Of a DNA stretch of 64,000 nt, positions 16,728 to 28,974 are shown in pieces. The DNA is from Methanolobus mangrovi (GTDB lineage Archaea > Halobacteriota > Methanosarcinia > Methanosarcinales > Methanosarcinaceae), in contig NZ_CP133594.1 in NCBI RefSeq assembly GCF_031312535.1, positions 1-64,000 of the forward strand, written 5' to 3'. A program made the translations under genes and the position numbers. Each line of letters starts with the position of its first letter. Position 1 is the stretch's first letter. Below the pieces are notes generated by a model. That model saw only the letters and a list, made by a program, of their open reading frames with translations. It had not been told where the DNA came from and did no database searches.

Positions 16728-16812
16728 GCGGGGGTTGCCCAGCCTGGCCAAAGGCGCAGGGCTTAGGACCCTGTCTCGTAGGAGTTCGTGCGTTCGAATC
16801 GCACCTCCCGCA
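16728..16812 (+). tRNA. tRNA-Leu (TAG anticodon)
   Basis: The acceptor is GCGGGGG/CTCCCGC, the anticodon stem CAGGG/CCCTG has loop CTTAGGA, and a long variable arm (TCTCGTAGGAG region) marks a class II tRNA. Length 85 nt, CCA not encoded. Confidence 0.93.
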
Positions 16813-17328
16813 CTATATTTTATCCGTGAGCACTTTTCATTTTGAATAAATTGCAGTTCCCTTTTAGGATGATCTGGTATTTTCTTGTCAAATGGTTATG
16901 GGGCTATTATGGGATATTCCAGACAAAAGTGCTTATCTAATTCAATATGTCCATGATGTTGATATTCCTGTAAGCCTTAACCTGAGCTTAACTATTTTTC
17001 CATCACAATGGTGGGGGTATTGCCGAGCTTTTATAGCTTTTAGGGATCTTGTCACCTTTTTCGAAGGCGTGGGCTTGAGTATGAAATTCTTAATTTCAGG
17101 CAATATGGTGAAAAGTCTGTCTTTGGGGACAGAAAACAGGATTGCATATTCATCGGTGCGGCCATCTGGCATTTTCTGATAAGTTTATACGTGGGTGTTT
17201 TCTTGAAAAGATTGCCCGCGAAGCTGGCAAAACTGTGTTTGTGGCTCGAAAATGGATAAAGCTCATGAATGTCCTTAAGAAGTAAAGAAAATAGTTTGTT
17301 TTGGTGTCTTCTATATTTGGGTGGGTTG
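16813..17328 (+). other. Decayed coding region between tRNA-Leu and the rRNA promoters
   Basis: No intact gene is convincing here. Protein-like segments appear in more than one plus-strand frame (95 codons at 16892-17179, then 17107-17285), which fits a gene broken by frameshifts. Confidence 0.4.
17107..17285 (+). pseudogene. Possible 3' remnant of an unidentified gene
   Basis: An open frame without a start codon begins after a TGA near 17105 and ends at the TAA 17283-17285. Its end reads like real protein (LAFSDKFIRGCFLEKIAREA, TVFVARKWIKLMNVLKK). A transposase origin is possible, but I cannot show it. Confidence 0.3.
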
Positions 17329-17344
17329 TTTATATATTTTATAA
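17329..17344 (+). promoter_or_regulatory. rRNA promoter P1 (TATA element)
   Basis: TTTATATATTTTATAA, about 490 nt before the 16S gene. It is the most distal of three strong TATA elements. Confidence 0.5.
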
Positions 17345-17398
17345 CCGTGGCAAAATAATATGAAAAGTCACAATCGTTAATTGACATTTCTCCGCAAC

Positions 17399-17409
17399 CC
17401 TTTTATACA
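17399..17409 (+). promoter_or_regulatory. rRNA promoter P2 (TATA element)
   Basis: A CCCTTTTATACAAG box. A GTGCTC/GAGCAC hairpin (17427-17443) overlaps the expected start site. Confidence 0.5.
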
Positions 17410-17543
17410 AGCATTGACTTGTAAGGGTGCTCGCGTTGAGCACAATGGTGCGTCACTGCATCATGATAATGACTCTACGTGAAGCATATGATGAAGTACT
17501 AATTTCATTTCATCGGGCAGGTGTCACAAAGGTTCATCCTTTG

Positions 17544-17578
17544 CCTTCGAATCTCCTGATTCGGAAGGTATATATAGG
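17544..17578 (+). promoter_or_regulatory. rRNA promoter P3 with upstream palindrome
   Basis: GGTATATATAGG (17567-17578) is the TATA element closest to 16S. Just upstream and overlapping it, CCTTCGAATC (17544-17553) and GATTCGGAAGG (17558-17568) form a stem with one bulged base and a 4-nt loop, a possible operator for growth-rate control. Confidence 0.5.
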
Positions 17579-17674
17579 ATGATGACCTTTGAAGGAGTCC
17601 GCGTGAATCGCGCGAGAACTTACAATCACCGCCTTTTAACAAGTGGAGGCAAGAGTTATTTCTTGTCTGACGTT

Positions 17675-17709
17675 GGATTTGGCAGTTCGGTTAATTCTGA
17701 CCGGTAGTG
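17675..17709 (+). other. 5' half of the pre-16S processing stem
   Basis: Segments 17675-17687 and 17695-17709 are complementary to 19361-19373 and 19338-19353 on the far side of 16S. Unpaired stretches between the two paired blocks give a bulge-helix-bulge-like structure, the known target of archaeal tRNA-splicing endonuclease in rRNA maturation. Confidence 0.7.
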
Positions 17710-17836
17710 AACAACTACTAAATTATTGGAATTAACCAACTAAGTGCATGTGAAAAGAAATTCTCTAGTGAGAGTTCTTTCCTAATGATTCCTTAAATGA
17801 CTTCCAAAATAATATACTTTTGTGTGTGGATTAACA

Positions 17837-19311
<1,475 letters not shown>

Positions 19312-19337
19312 AAGCAGATCGGCACAACGCCGATCAC

Positions 19338-19373
19338 CACTTACCGGTCAGAAATCGAAAAACTGTCAAATCC
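19338..19373 (+). other. 3' half of the pre-16S processing stem
   Basis: Pairs with 17675-17709: CACTTACCGGTCAGAA with TTCTGACCGGTAGTG (one bulge), and AACTGTCAAATCC with GGATTTGGCAGTT (one G-T pair). Confidence 0.7.
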
Positions 19374-19412
19374 GAAATAATCTACATGGATTCAAAAAAG
19401 GCGAATCCAGGA

Positions 19413-19485
19413 GGGCTTGTAGATCAGTTGGGAGATCGTCGCCTTTGCAAGGCGAAGGCCCTGGGTTCGAATCCCAGCAAGTCCA
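19413..19485 (+). tRNA. tRNA-Ala (TGC anticodon) in the 16S-23S spacer
   Basis: Acceptor GGGCTTG/CAAGTCC, anticodon stem TCGCC/GGCGA with loop TTTGCAA, T arm CTGGG-TTCGAAT-CCCAG. A spacer tRNA-Ala is the standard euryarchaeal arrangement. Confidence 0.95.
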
Positions 19486-19607
19486 TTATTTAGTGCACCC
19501 GAGAAGTAACTTTTTCGGGGAAGGATGAAGTGGTCGAAGCAACAACGGCTGCAATGAGATCGTGTATATGCATGCATATATCAGACGCTCACTGGACAAA
19601 GTGAGAT

Positions 19608-22533
<2,926 letters not shown>

Positions 22534-22632
22534 TCTTGCTTTGTCCAGGCGAAATCTGATATGTGCATGTTTAATATACACGAACTCAAGGTAAAGTATA
22601 AGTGTAATTGATTCATTTATGAATCGCTTGTT

Positions 22633-22704
22633 GCCAAGGTGGCGGAGCGGCTACGCAATCGCCTGCAGAGCGATTCCATTCCGGTTCGAATCCGGACCTT
22701 GGCT
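22633..22704 (+). tRNA. tRNA-Cys (GCA anticodon) between 23S and 5S
   Basis: Acceptor GCCAAGG/CCTTGGC with discriminator T, anticodon stem ATCGC/GCGAT with loop CTGCAGA, T arm TTCCGG-TTCGAAT-CCGG. The discriminator U is the usual identity base for Cys. Confidence 0.93.
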
Positions 22705-22732
22705 TTACCATTTACTATTCATTATGAGAGAG

Positions 22733-22854
22733 TTTGGCGGCCATAGCGGCGGGGAGATTCCTGTACCCATCCCGAACACAGAAGATAAGCCCGCCAGCGT
22801 TCCTTACTGTACTGAAGTACGAGAGTCTTCGGGAACTCTGGATCGCTGCCAACT
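22733..22854 (+). rRNA. 5S ribosomal RNA (ends approximate)
   Basis: It contains the conserved CCCATCCCGAACACAGAAG and a terminal stem from TTTGGCGGCC pairing with the GCTGCCAA region. About 122 nt, the last gene of the rRNA operon. Confidence 0.9.
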
Positions 22855-22994
22855 CACTCATAAACAATAACTTTTTCTAACTGGTTTTTACTACAACTAA
22901 TCTATTTGTTATTCTTACTTTTGTTTGTTTTATGTTAATTATTAATCTTACTTTCTTTTGAGTATGCATGCGTATAACGATATGTTTTATTAGC

Positions 22995-23200
22995 CATGCT
23001 TAAATCCGGTAAATCATTCTATTATGATTCCATCTCAGTTCCGTCTGCTAATGGGGGATAATTTGAGCAGATACTTGATGACTCTGTTTTATGTTGATGG
23101 TACTAATCTTTCTGAGGAAGTTCCTTTTATTTTTGATACTGATGGTGCATTGATTTTTATCCTGTATTCCATACTTGAATCGTTTTTAAAACTGGTATAA
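22995..23200 (+). pseudogene. Small ORF apparently frameshifted at a G run
   Basis: ATG at 22995 opens a frame (MLKSGKSFYYDSISVPSANG) that ends at once after five Gs at 23053-23057. Removing one G joins it to the frame that continues DNLSRYLMTLFYVDGTNLSE to the TAA at 23198-23200, giving about 67 residues. As it stands, a 58-codon ORF can start at the ATG at 23024. It is either a frameshifted gene, a sequencing error or a shorter real gene. No family is recognised. Confidence 0.35.
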
Positions 23201-23207
23201 AGTAGAA

Positions 23208-23225
23208 GCCACACTTTAGCGTGGC
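23208..23225 (-). terminator. Hairpin downstream of the symporter gene
   Basis: On the minus strand GCCACGC and GTGTGGC form a 7-bp stem (one G-T pair) with a TAAA loop, about 50 nt after the symporter stop. The plus-strand small ORF also ends just before it. Confidence 0.4.
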
Positions 23226-23273
23226 AAAGGCTTAAACTTGCTTAAATTGTTGGCATAAGAAATACTACTACTA

Positions 23274-24710
23274 TTATTCTTGTGTAGTAATTATGACATC
23301 TTCACCAAGTGCTCTTCTTTGTGCTTCGTGTTTAGCTACTTCAATGAATTCTTCATTAGCTGTTTTCTTACCGCTTACCCATTTATCCATAACAACGCAT
23401 GTGACAAGGTCTCCGGTAACATTTACTGCGGTACGGCTCATATCAAGTATCCTGTCAACTCCTATTATGAGTGCAATACCTGCGGTGGGTATACCTACAG
23501 AGCTCAGTATCAAGGCAAGGATAACAATACCAACTCCTGGTGTGGAGGGAGTACCTATTGAAGCTCCCACAACAGTTATCATTATAATTAACAGTTCGAT
23601 AAAACCAAGTTCTATTCCAAATGCCTGTGCAAGAAAAACAGCTGCAATACTCTGGTAAAGAGCTGTACCATTCATATTAATTGTAGCACCAAGAGGAATA
23701 ACGAATTGGGATATGGATGGCCTTACTCCCATATTCTCTTCAGCAGTCTTAATTGACAGTGGCATAACTGCAGCAGAACTTGATGTGGAAAACGCAAGCA
23801 ACAATACATCTCTTATTGATCTCAGGAAATTGATTGGATTCTTTCCTGTCACTGCCAGGATGACTAGCATATAGAACACTAACATCATTAGCAGCCCCAG
23901 CAGTACCGTACCTACATAAACCAGCATTCCTAGCAGGGCATCAATTCCGAGATTAAGCGTGAATTTACTTATAAGCCCGAAAACAGCAATTGGGGCTAGT
24001 AACATACTCCAACGGACCACAGTCATGCTAACCTCCTGTAAAGATCCTAATAATTCCAGCAATGGTTTGGATTGCGCAGGAGTCATTGAAACAAGGGCCA
24101 CACCTATTATTACTGAAAACAGAACTACCTGAAGCATCTCCCCGGTTGCAAGTGATCCTAAAGGATTTGTCGGAACAATAGTAGTTATCATACTCGGAAG
24201 CTCAGAGACGCCAGGGGTGGTCATCTCGGTGCTAGCTACCTGAGCAGTATCTGATATTATGGTATTCTGGACAAGTTCGCTACTAATGTACATCCCCGGA
24301 TTTATTGTCAGTGCAAGGGTCAGTCCAATAAATATTGCAAGCGCAGTGGTAACAAGAAAGTATGCAACTGTACGAAGGCCTATTTTTTTCAGTTGTTCCA
24401 TATCCTCGCCAGATGCAATCCCTCTGATAATGGATGCAAAAACAAGCGGTACAACTATCATCTGAAGAAGTGCAAGGAATATATATCCTGGCAATGCCAA
24501 CCATTCTCCGATGGTGTATGACATTTCCTTGCTCAAAATGCCAGTTGAAGGGCCAAGCACAAGTCCTGTAATGATCCCAAGCATCATCCCTATGAGGATC
24601 TTTAGCCAGAGTCTGCTTTTTACAAGTTCATGTAGATGATAATTAAGATTTTTCAATGAACGCGGGTGAATAAGTGTAAGAGGATCTGGTATCTTGTACC
24701 TGCTTGACAT
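23274..24710 (-). CDS. Dicarboxylate/amino acid:cation symporter (DAACS family)
   Basis: The 478-residue membrane protein shows the GltPh/DctA layout: about eight helices plus two re-entrant hairpins. Key motifs are LLAFSTSSSAAVMPLSIKTA (hairpin 1) and IPLGATINMNGTALYQS (GATINM(D/N)GT, Na+/substrate site), then STPGVGIVILALILSSVG (hairpin 2). It imports C4-dicarboxylates or acidic amino acids with Na+ or H+. An N-terminal extension of about 30 residues precedes the first helix. Substrate cannot be read with confidence. Monocistronic. Confidence 0.92.
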   Translation of the reverse strand: MSSRYKIPDPLTLIHPRSLKNLNYHLHELVKSRLWLKILIGMMLGIITGLVLGPSTGILSKEMSYTIGEWLALPGYIFLALLQMIVVPLVFASIIRGIASGEDMEQLKKIGLRTVAYFLVTTALAIFIGLTLALTINPGMYISSELVQNTIISDTAQVASTEMTTPGVSELPSMITTIVPTNPLGSLATGEMLQVVLFSVIIGVALVSMTPAQSKPLLELLGSLQEVSMTVVRWSMLLAPIAVFGLISKFTLNLGIDALLGMLVYVGTVLLGLLMMLVFYMLVILAVTGKNPINFLRSIRDVLLLAFSTSSSAAVMPLSIKTAEENMGVRPSISQFVIPLGATINMNGTALYQSIAAVFLAQAFGIELGFIELLIIMITVVGASIGTPSTPGVGIVILALILSSVGIPTAGIALIIGVDRILDMSRTAVNVTGDLVTCVVMDKWVSGKKTANEEFIEVAKHEAQRRALGEDVIITTQE

Positions 24711-24780
24711 AACGGTAAATTAATTTTAACCTTTAAATGGGTTTATGTTTTATTGAAATGAACTCAAATAATTTATGATC

Positions 24781-25299
24781 TTATTTTCTACGAAGTATAC
24801 TTTCATCTATCGGATAGTACTCTGTAGCTGAGCTGATAAGTTCTGCTGCGGTATTCCTTTCAAAAGAGTGAACTTCAACGCGTACTCCACAGGCTTTAAG
24901 GTGATTGACAAGAGCTGTAAAATCTCCATCGCCGCTTACAAGCACAACAGTATCTACCTTCTCGGATATGGCTATTGCATCAATGGCTATTCCCATATCC
25001 CAATCACCTTTAGTGGATCCGTCAGGCCTTATTTTGAGCTGTTTGGATCGGACTTCCCATCCGAAGTTCCTTAAATGGTACTTGAATCCTGACTGGTCAA
25101 TATCCTCAGTTTCGACCAGATATGCAATTGCCCTTATCAGTTGTCTGTTTTTCAGTACTGTGGCAAGCAATTTTTCATAATCCAGGCGGCTGTCCGAATA
25201 ATTATTCCTTGCAGAATAAAACATGTTCTGTACATCGGCAAACACAGCAAGTCTCTGGCTCCTGAATATATTATCATCATTGTAATTTGTATTGACCAT
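24781..25299 (-). CDS. NYN-domain (LabA/DUF88-type) protein
   Basis: The 172-residue product matches the NYN/PIN-like ribonuclease fold: RLAVFADVQNMFYSAR (first Asp), WDMGIAIDAIA and TVVLVSGDGDFTALVNHLK (SGDGDF, catalytic Asp cluster), then GVRVEVHSF. Family members are putative metal-dependent RNases. The archaeal subgroup (TIGR00288) is not characterised. The ATG at 25299 has a GGAG ribosome-binding site 8 nt upstream, while the more distal ATG at 25323 has none. It is divergent from the pspA operon. Confidence 0.85.
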   Translation of the reverse strand: MVNTNYNDDNIFRSQRLAVFADVQNMFYSARNNYSDSRLDYEKLLATVLKNRQLIRAIAYLVETEDIDQSGFKYHLRNFGWEVRSKQLKIRPDGSTKGDWDMGIAIDAIAISEKVDTVVLVSGDGDFTALVNHLKACGVRVEVHSFERNTAAELISSATEYYPIDESILRRK

Positions 25300-25526
25300 G
25301 GTTGCTTCTCCATCAGAAATCATATTGTAAGGGAGATATGGATGTCCTCTTTCTATTTATTTGAACCCACTCCATTTAATATTATTATTCTATTGGTTAT
25401 GCTATATATCCTGCCCTTGTCAAGAAGTCCTTTGATCAGAATATGTTCTTATCATTTGGTTGGGAAGGCATTTATGCCAGTTTTGACTTTATATCTTTAT
25501 TATGCTATATTGTCAGGAGGAATGAA

Positions 25527-26225
25527 ATGGGTTTATTCAACAGGATGGGAACAGTAGTCAAATCGAAAATGAATAAATTGATGGATCGTATGGAAGATCC
25601 TCGAGAAACACTTGATTACTCTTATGAGAAGCAACTCGAAATGCTCCAGGATGTTAAAAGAGGTGTTGCGGAAGTAGCAACATCAAAAAAGAGACTCCAA
25701 TTACAGCGATCGAAATTATCACAGAATATTGAAAAACTCGATGGCCAGGCAAAGGAAGCTATAACGGCTGACAGGGAAGATCTGGCACGTCTGGCCCTTG
25801 AGAGAAAAAGCGGTCTTGCAATTCAGATCCAGGGTCTTGACCAACAGATCGCTGAACTTGAAAAGGAACAGGATAAACTTGTTGCAGCCGAAAAGCGTCT
25901 GTCGACCAAGGTAGAAGTGTTCAGGACAAAGAAGGAAACCATCAAAGCACAGTATTCTGCAGCAGAGGCCCAGGTCAAGATCAATGAGTCGGTATCCGGT
26001 ATTAGTGAAGAAATGGCCGATGTAGGTCTGGCAATAGAAAGGGCAGAGAACAAGACCGATCAGATGAAGGCCCGTGCATCTGCACTTGATGAACTCATAG
26101 AAGTAGGTACACTTGATGATCTTGCCAGCAGCGGTGATGATATTGACAGGGAGCTTGCAAAGATAAATACCAGTTCGAGTGTCGATCTCGAACTTGAGAA
26201 ACTCAAAAAGGAGGCAGGTAAATGA
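25527..26225 (+). CDS. pspA: PspA/IM30-family membrane-stress protein
   Basis: The 232-residue protein begins MGLFNRMGTVVKSKMNKLMD, the amphipathic membrane-binding helix typical of PspA/Vipp1, and continues as an almost unbroken coiled coil (helical hairpin about 25-145). This ESCRT-III-like family assembles on damaged membranes and limits proton leakage. The ATG at 25527 has GGAGG 7 nt upstream. An in-frame ATG at 25443 is upstream of the ribosome-binding site and unlikely. The next gene overlaps by four bases (ATGA). Confidence 0.93.
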   Translation: MGLFNRMGTVVKSKMNKLMDRMEDPRETLDYSYEKQLEMLQDVKRGVAEVATSKKRLQLQRSKLSQNIEKLDGQAKEAITADREDLARLALERKSGLAIQIQGLDQQIAELEKEQDKLVAAEKRLSTKVEVFRTKKETIKAQYSAAEAQVKINESVSGISEEMADVGLAIERAENKTDQMKARASALDELIEVGTLDDLASSGDDIDRELAKINTSSSVDLELEKLKKEAGK

Positions 26226-26500
26226 TCATAAGGATAGTTGGCGAAGGCCAGTATGAAGTACCAAGCAGTCTTTTCGATGAACTGAATGTAATTGATAACA
26301 AAATAGTGGACCTTGTCTCTAAGGATAATAAAGAGGAATACCGGGCAGAACTCTCAAAGCTCATTGATATGATTAAATCTAATGGAAAACAGATCGATGA
26401 TTCTCAAATAGTGGAATCTGATATTATCGTTCCACCAGGTGACCTTACCTTCGAAGAGGCAAAAGATATCTTTACAGGCGTCGGGATATTTGAAGATTAA
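26222..26500 (+). CDS. pspAA: PspA-associated protein PspAA
   Basis: The 92-residue acidic protein starts with a beta strand segment MIIRIVGEGQYEV, followed by helices and an IIVPPGDLTFEEAKDIFTG end, the pattern of the PspAA domain found next to PspA in archaea and actinobacteria. Its ATGA overlap with pspA implies coupled translation. Probably a partner that tunes PspA assembly. The mechanism is unknown. Confidence 0.85.
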   Translation: MIIRIVGEGQYEVPSSLFDELNVIDNKIVDLVSKDNKEEYRAELSKLIDMIKSNGKQIDDSQIVESDIIVPPGDLTFEEAKDIFTGVGIFED

Positions 26501-26547
26501 ATATCAGGTATAATTCTAAAATTGTAAAAACTAAATCTGGTTATGCC

Positions 26548-27120
26548 CTAAAAAGGCATAGTCCAGAGGGGATACCATTTCCCCACATCTTTTTCTATAG
26601 GGAGTTCCTTTTCCATCAATGATTTGAGCCTGAACTCCATTGAATTATCCCTATTATTTTTTCCCTGTGGTGCGAAAGGATAGTAATTTCCCTGTTTGAA
26701 ATTATATATCCAATAAACAGGTCCGTCGCTTTCGAATCTGTAAACAGCACACAGTATTTGTCCTCCAAACCCTTCTTCTATTAGGGTCTGGGATATCATG
26801 TGTATGTTTGTTACAAGGTCTTCAAAATCCTTATCTTTCAATAAAACCCACAGGAAATTGTATTCGTCCTTTTCAATATTGTAATCTGTCCCTGTCTCTT
26901 TGGTGCTGAATTTAAGAAGCTGCTCTATTTCTTCCCTTGCATTCTGGTATTTTGACATTTCCATAGACTTGAAACATATGCCTGCTACCGAAGAAGGTTT
27001 TAGATTCAGGTTCATTTCCAGAGTTATGACTGCAGTGGATATGGCAAAAAGCCTGTCCGTTTTCGCTTCAGGCACTTTACCCCTTCCAAGCACTGAATTG
27101 AACATATCACGAATACCCAT
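26548..27120 (-). CDS. pspAB: PspA-associated protein PspAB
   Basis: The 190-residue protein begins MGIRDMFNSVLGRGKVPEAK and has the family's VYWIYNFKQGNYYPFAP and WYPLWTMPF segments. It carries no membrane helix. It overlaps htpX by one base (TGATG-type junction at 27120), and the pair converges on pspA-pspAA. PspAB-HtpX pairs are a recognised part of archaeal and actinobacterial Psp neighbourhoods. Biochemical role unknown. Confidence 0.87.
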   Translation of the reverse strand: MGIRDMFNSVLGRGKVPEAKTDRLFAISTAVITLEMNLNLKPSSVAGICFKSMEMSKYQNAREEIEQLLKFSTKETGTDYNIEKDEYNFLWVLLKDKDFEDLVTNIHMISQTLIEEGFGGQILCAVYRFESDGPVYWIYNFKQGNYYPFAPQGKNNRDNSMEFRLKSLMEKELPIEKDVGKWYPLWTMPF

Positions 27121-28001
27121 CAGAGTTCTATCTCCCTCTGTATCTTCTCAAGTGCAGCAATCCTTTTTTCCATGGAAGGGTGAGTTGATATAAGGCTCAT
27201 CATGGAGCCGGATACTGCAGGTATTATGAAGAATGCATTCATGCCTTCAACTTTACGCAGGTCTTCGGTAGGCACGTTTGCCATAGTTCCGCTGATCTTT
27301 CTCAGTGCAGAGATAAGATTCACAGGATTTCCTGTTATTTGTGCAGATCCTCTGTCTGCTGCAAATTCTCTGTATCTTGAAAGGGCACGTATCAGAAGGA
27401 AACTGATTATCCATACTAATATGGAAACAATCCAGATTGCAACAAAACCGCCATTTGAATTCCTGCGGTTGCCTCCGAAAGCACCAAAATAAAAACTATA
27501 TCTTACAATATAGAATGCCAGGGTTGAAATAAAACTGGCAATTGTCAATATTGCCATGTCCCTGTTCTTCACATGGCTTAGCTCATGTGCAAGTACCGCT
27601 TCCAGTTCCCCCTGGTCAAGTTTGCGCATAAGTCCTGTGGTCACAGCAACAACTGCATTCTTTGGACCTCTTCCGGTTGCAAAGGCATTGGGTACCGAGG
27701 TGTCTACAACTGCCACTTTGGGTTTTGGCAAACCAGCTATTACGCATAGTCTTGTAATTGTTTCATGAAGTTTTGGTTCTTCTGACTCTGAAACAAGTCT
27801 TGCATTCATTGTCCAGAGGACTAGCTTATCTGAGTAATAGTACTGTGCTCCCATGAACAAAGCGATGAACAGGAGCATGAATGTTTGGGGTGTACCCATA
27901 GATGCAAGGAATACCAAAAAGAAAAGGTAAACTGCAGCCAGCAGGAACATCGTCAATATCATCCTTCCTTCCAGCCCTAGATCCTTTTTCCATTCTACCA
28001 T
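27120..28001 (-). CDS. htpX: HtpX-type M48 membrane metalloprotease
   Basis: The 293-residue zinc protease has the HELSHVKNRD motif (HExxH, about 139-148), two N-terminal helices (about 15-55), two more after the active site, and RYREFAADRGSAQITGNP, which carries the third zinc ligand (ExxxD type). HtpX degrades misfolded membrane proteins during envelope stress. It is cotranscribed with pspAB, tying proteolysis to the Psp response. Confidence 0.94.
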   Translation of the reverse strand: MVEWKKDLGLEGRMILTMFLLAAVYLFFLVFLASMGTPQTFMLLFIALFMGAQYYYSDKLVLWTMNARLVSESEEPKLHETITRLCVIAGLPKPKVAVVDTSVPNAFATGRGPKNAVVAVTTGLMRKLDQGELEAVLAHELSHVKNRDMAILTIASFISTLAFYIVRYSFYFGAFGGNRRNSNGGFVAIWIVSILVWIISFLLIRALSRYREFAADRGSAQITGNPVNLISALRKISGTMANVPTEDLRKVEGMNAFFIIPAVSGSMMSLISTHPSMEKRIAALEKIQREIEL

Positions 28002-28050
28002 TTCAGCACCTCATATTAGAAATTTATGCAATTTATTAACACTTTTGGAT

Positions 28051-28824
28051 TTATAGTTCTTCTGCCAGAAGATATCCTTTTTGCCAGTCATTTATTATTT
28101 TGACAGCGGCTCTGGTTTCATCAATTTCACCTTTCTTCTTCAGATAATTACTTTGCATTCCTATCATCTCAAGAATATCATAGGAATTCTCATCTCTGAT
28201 ACTCACATTGTAGAAGGATTCGAGTTGTTCCTTGTTTCCCTCGATAAGTCTCTCAATGATTTTCAGAGCGACACCAATAGGATCTTTTAGGTGAGTTGAA
28301 TCCTTGATACCAAGTAGTCCCTGTATGTATTCATCATGTTCATCAAAGGGAAACACGCCGGGGCTATCCAGAAAAACAATGCGTGAACCTGCATTGATTA
28401 TTTGTACTCCTTTTGTATACCCGGAGATTGAAGATGTTGGAGCTTTACCCCTTCCGACAACGCTGTTGATTACCGAGGACTTTCCTGTATTTGGGTATCC
28501 TATACAACCCACGGTTATGTTCCGGTCCTGTATATCTGCAACTTCCAGTATTTTGTATCTCAGCATTGTGGTCCCAAATTTTTCTTTTGATGACACAAAA
28601 ATAGCAGGTGCTATTTTTGACAAGCGGTTTTTAGCTTTTTCAAGACTTTCCTTTGATACAAGGTCACACTTGTTAAGTACTATTATGAATGGTTTGTTGA
28701 GGCGACCTAATTCGCGCTCGATTTCACTGTTCCGTGTGTCATCGGGGAAACGGGCATCAACTACTTCCAGAAGGACGTCAGCTTTTTTTATAACGTCCAT
28801 TACTATCATTTTTTGGCTTGCCAT
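28051..28824 (-). CDS. Circularly permuted GTPase (YlqF/MTG1-related)
   Basis: G motifs appear in permuted order: NKCDL (G4, about 50-54) and VSSKEKFG (G5) come before GYPNTGKSSVINSVVGRG (G1, about 110) and DSPGVFPF (G3). These GTPases commonly assist ribosome subunit assembly (RbgA/YlqF, MTG1). The 257-residue protein is close to family size with a helical C-terminal domain. It is separated from htpX by 49 nt and could share its transcript. Confidence 0.9.
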   Translation of the reverse strand: MASQKMIVMDVIKKADVLLEVVDARFPDDTRNSEIERELGRLNKPFIIVLNKCDLVSKESLEKAKNRLSKIAPAIFVSSKEKFGTTMLRYKILEVADIQDRNITVGCIGYPNTGKSSVINSVVGRGKAPTSSISGYTKGVQIINAGSRIVFLDSPGVFPFDEHDEYIQGLLGIKDSTHLKDPIGVALKIIERLIEGNKEQLESFYNVSIRDENSYDILEMIGMQSNYLKKKGEIDETRAAVKIINDWQKGYLLAEEL

Positions 28825-28974
28825 GATTAATTCTCAGTTCAAAAAAGTGCTCTTATATATCTTGGGTGTACATACTATTTGAAAGGATATATTATCTTTG
28901 ATGTAATTCCATTGTTAGCGATAAACATAAGTCTATTTGCTTTATAGTCTAATAAATGGGGAGTGTTCTGTAAA

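Noticed and set aside
17052-17387. 111-codon minus-strand frame before the rRNA promoters
   Set aside because: No protein-like pattern, and it overlaps the P1 promoter element and a better-looking plus-strand remnant.
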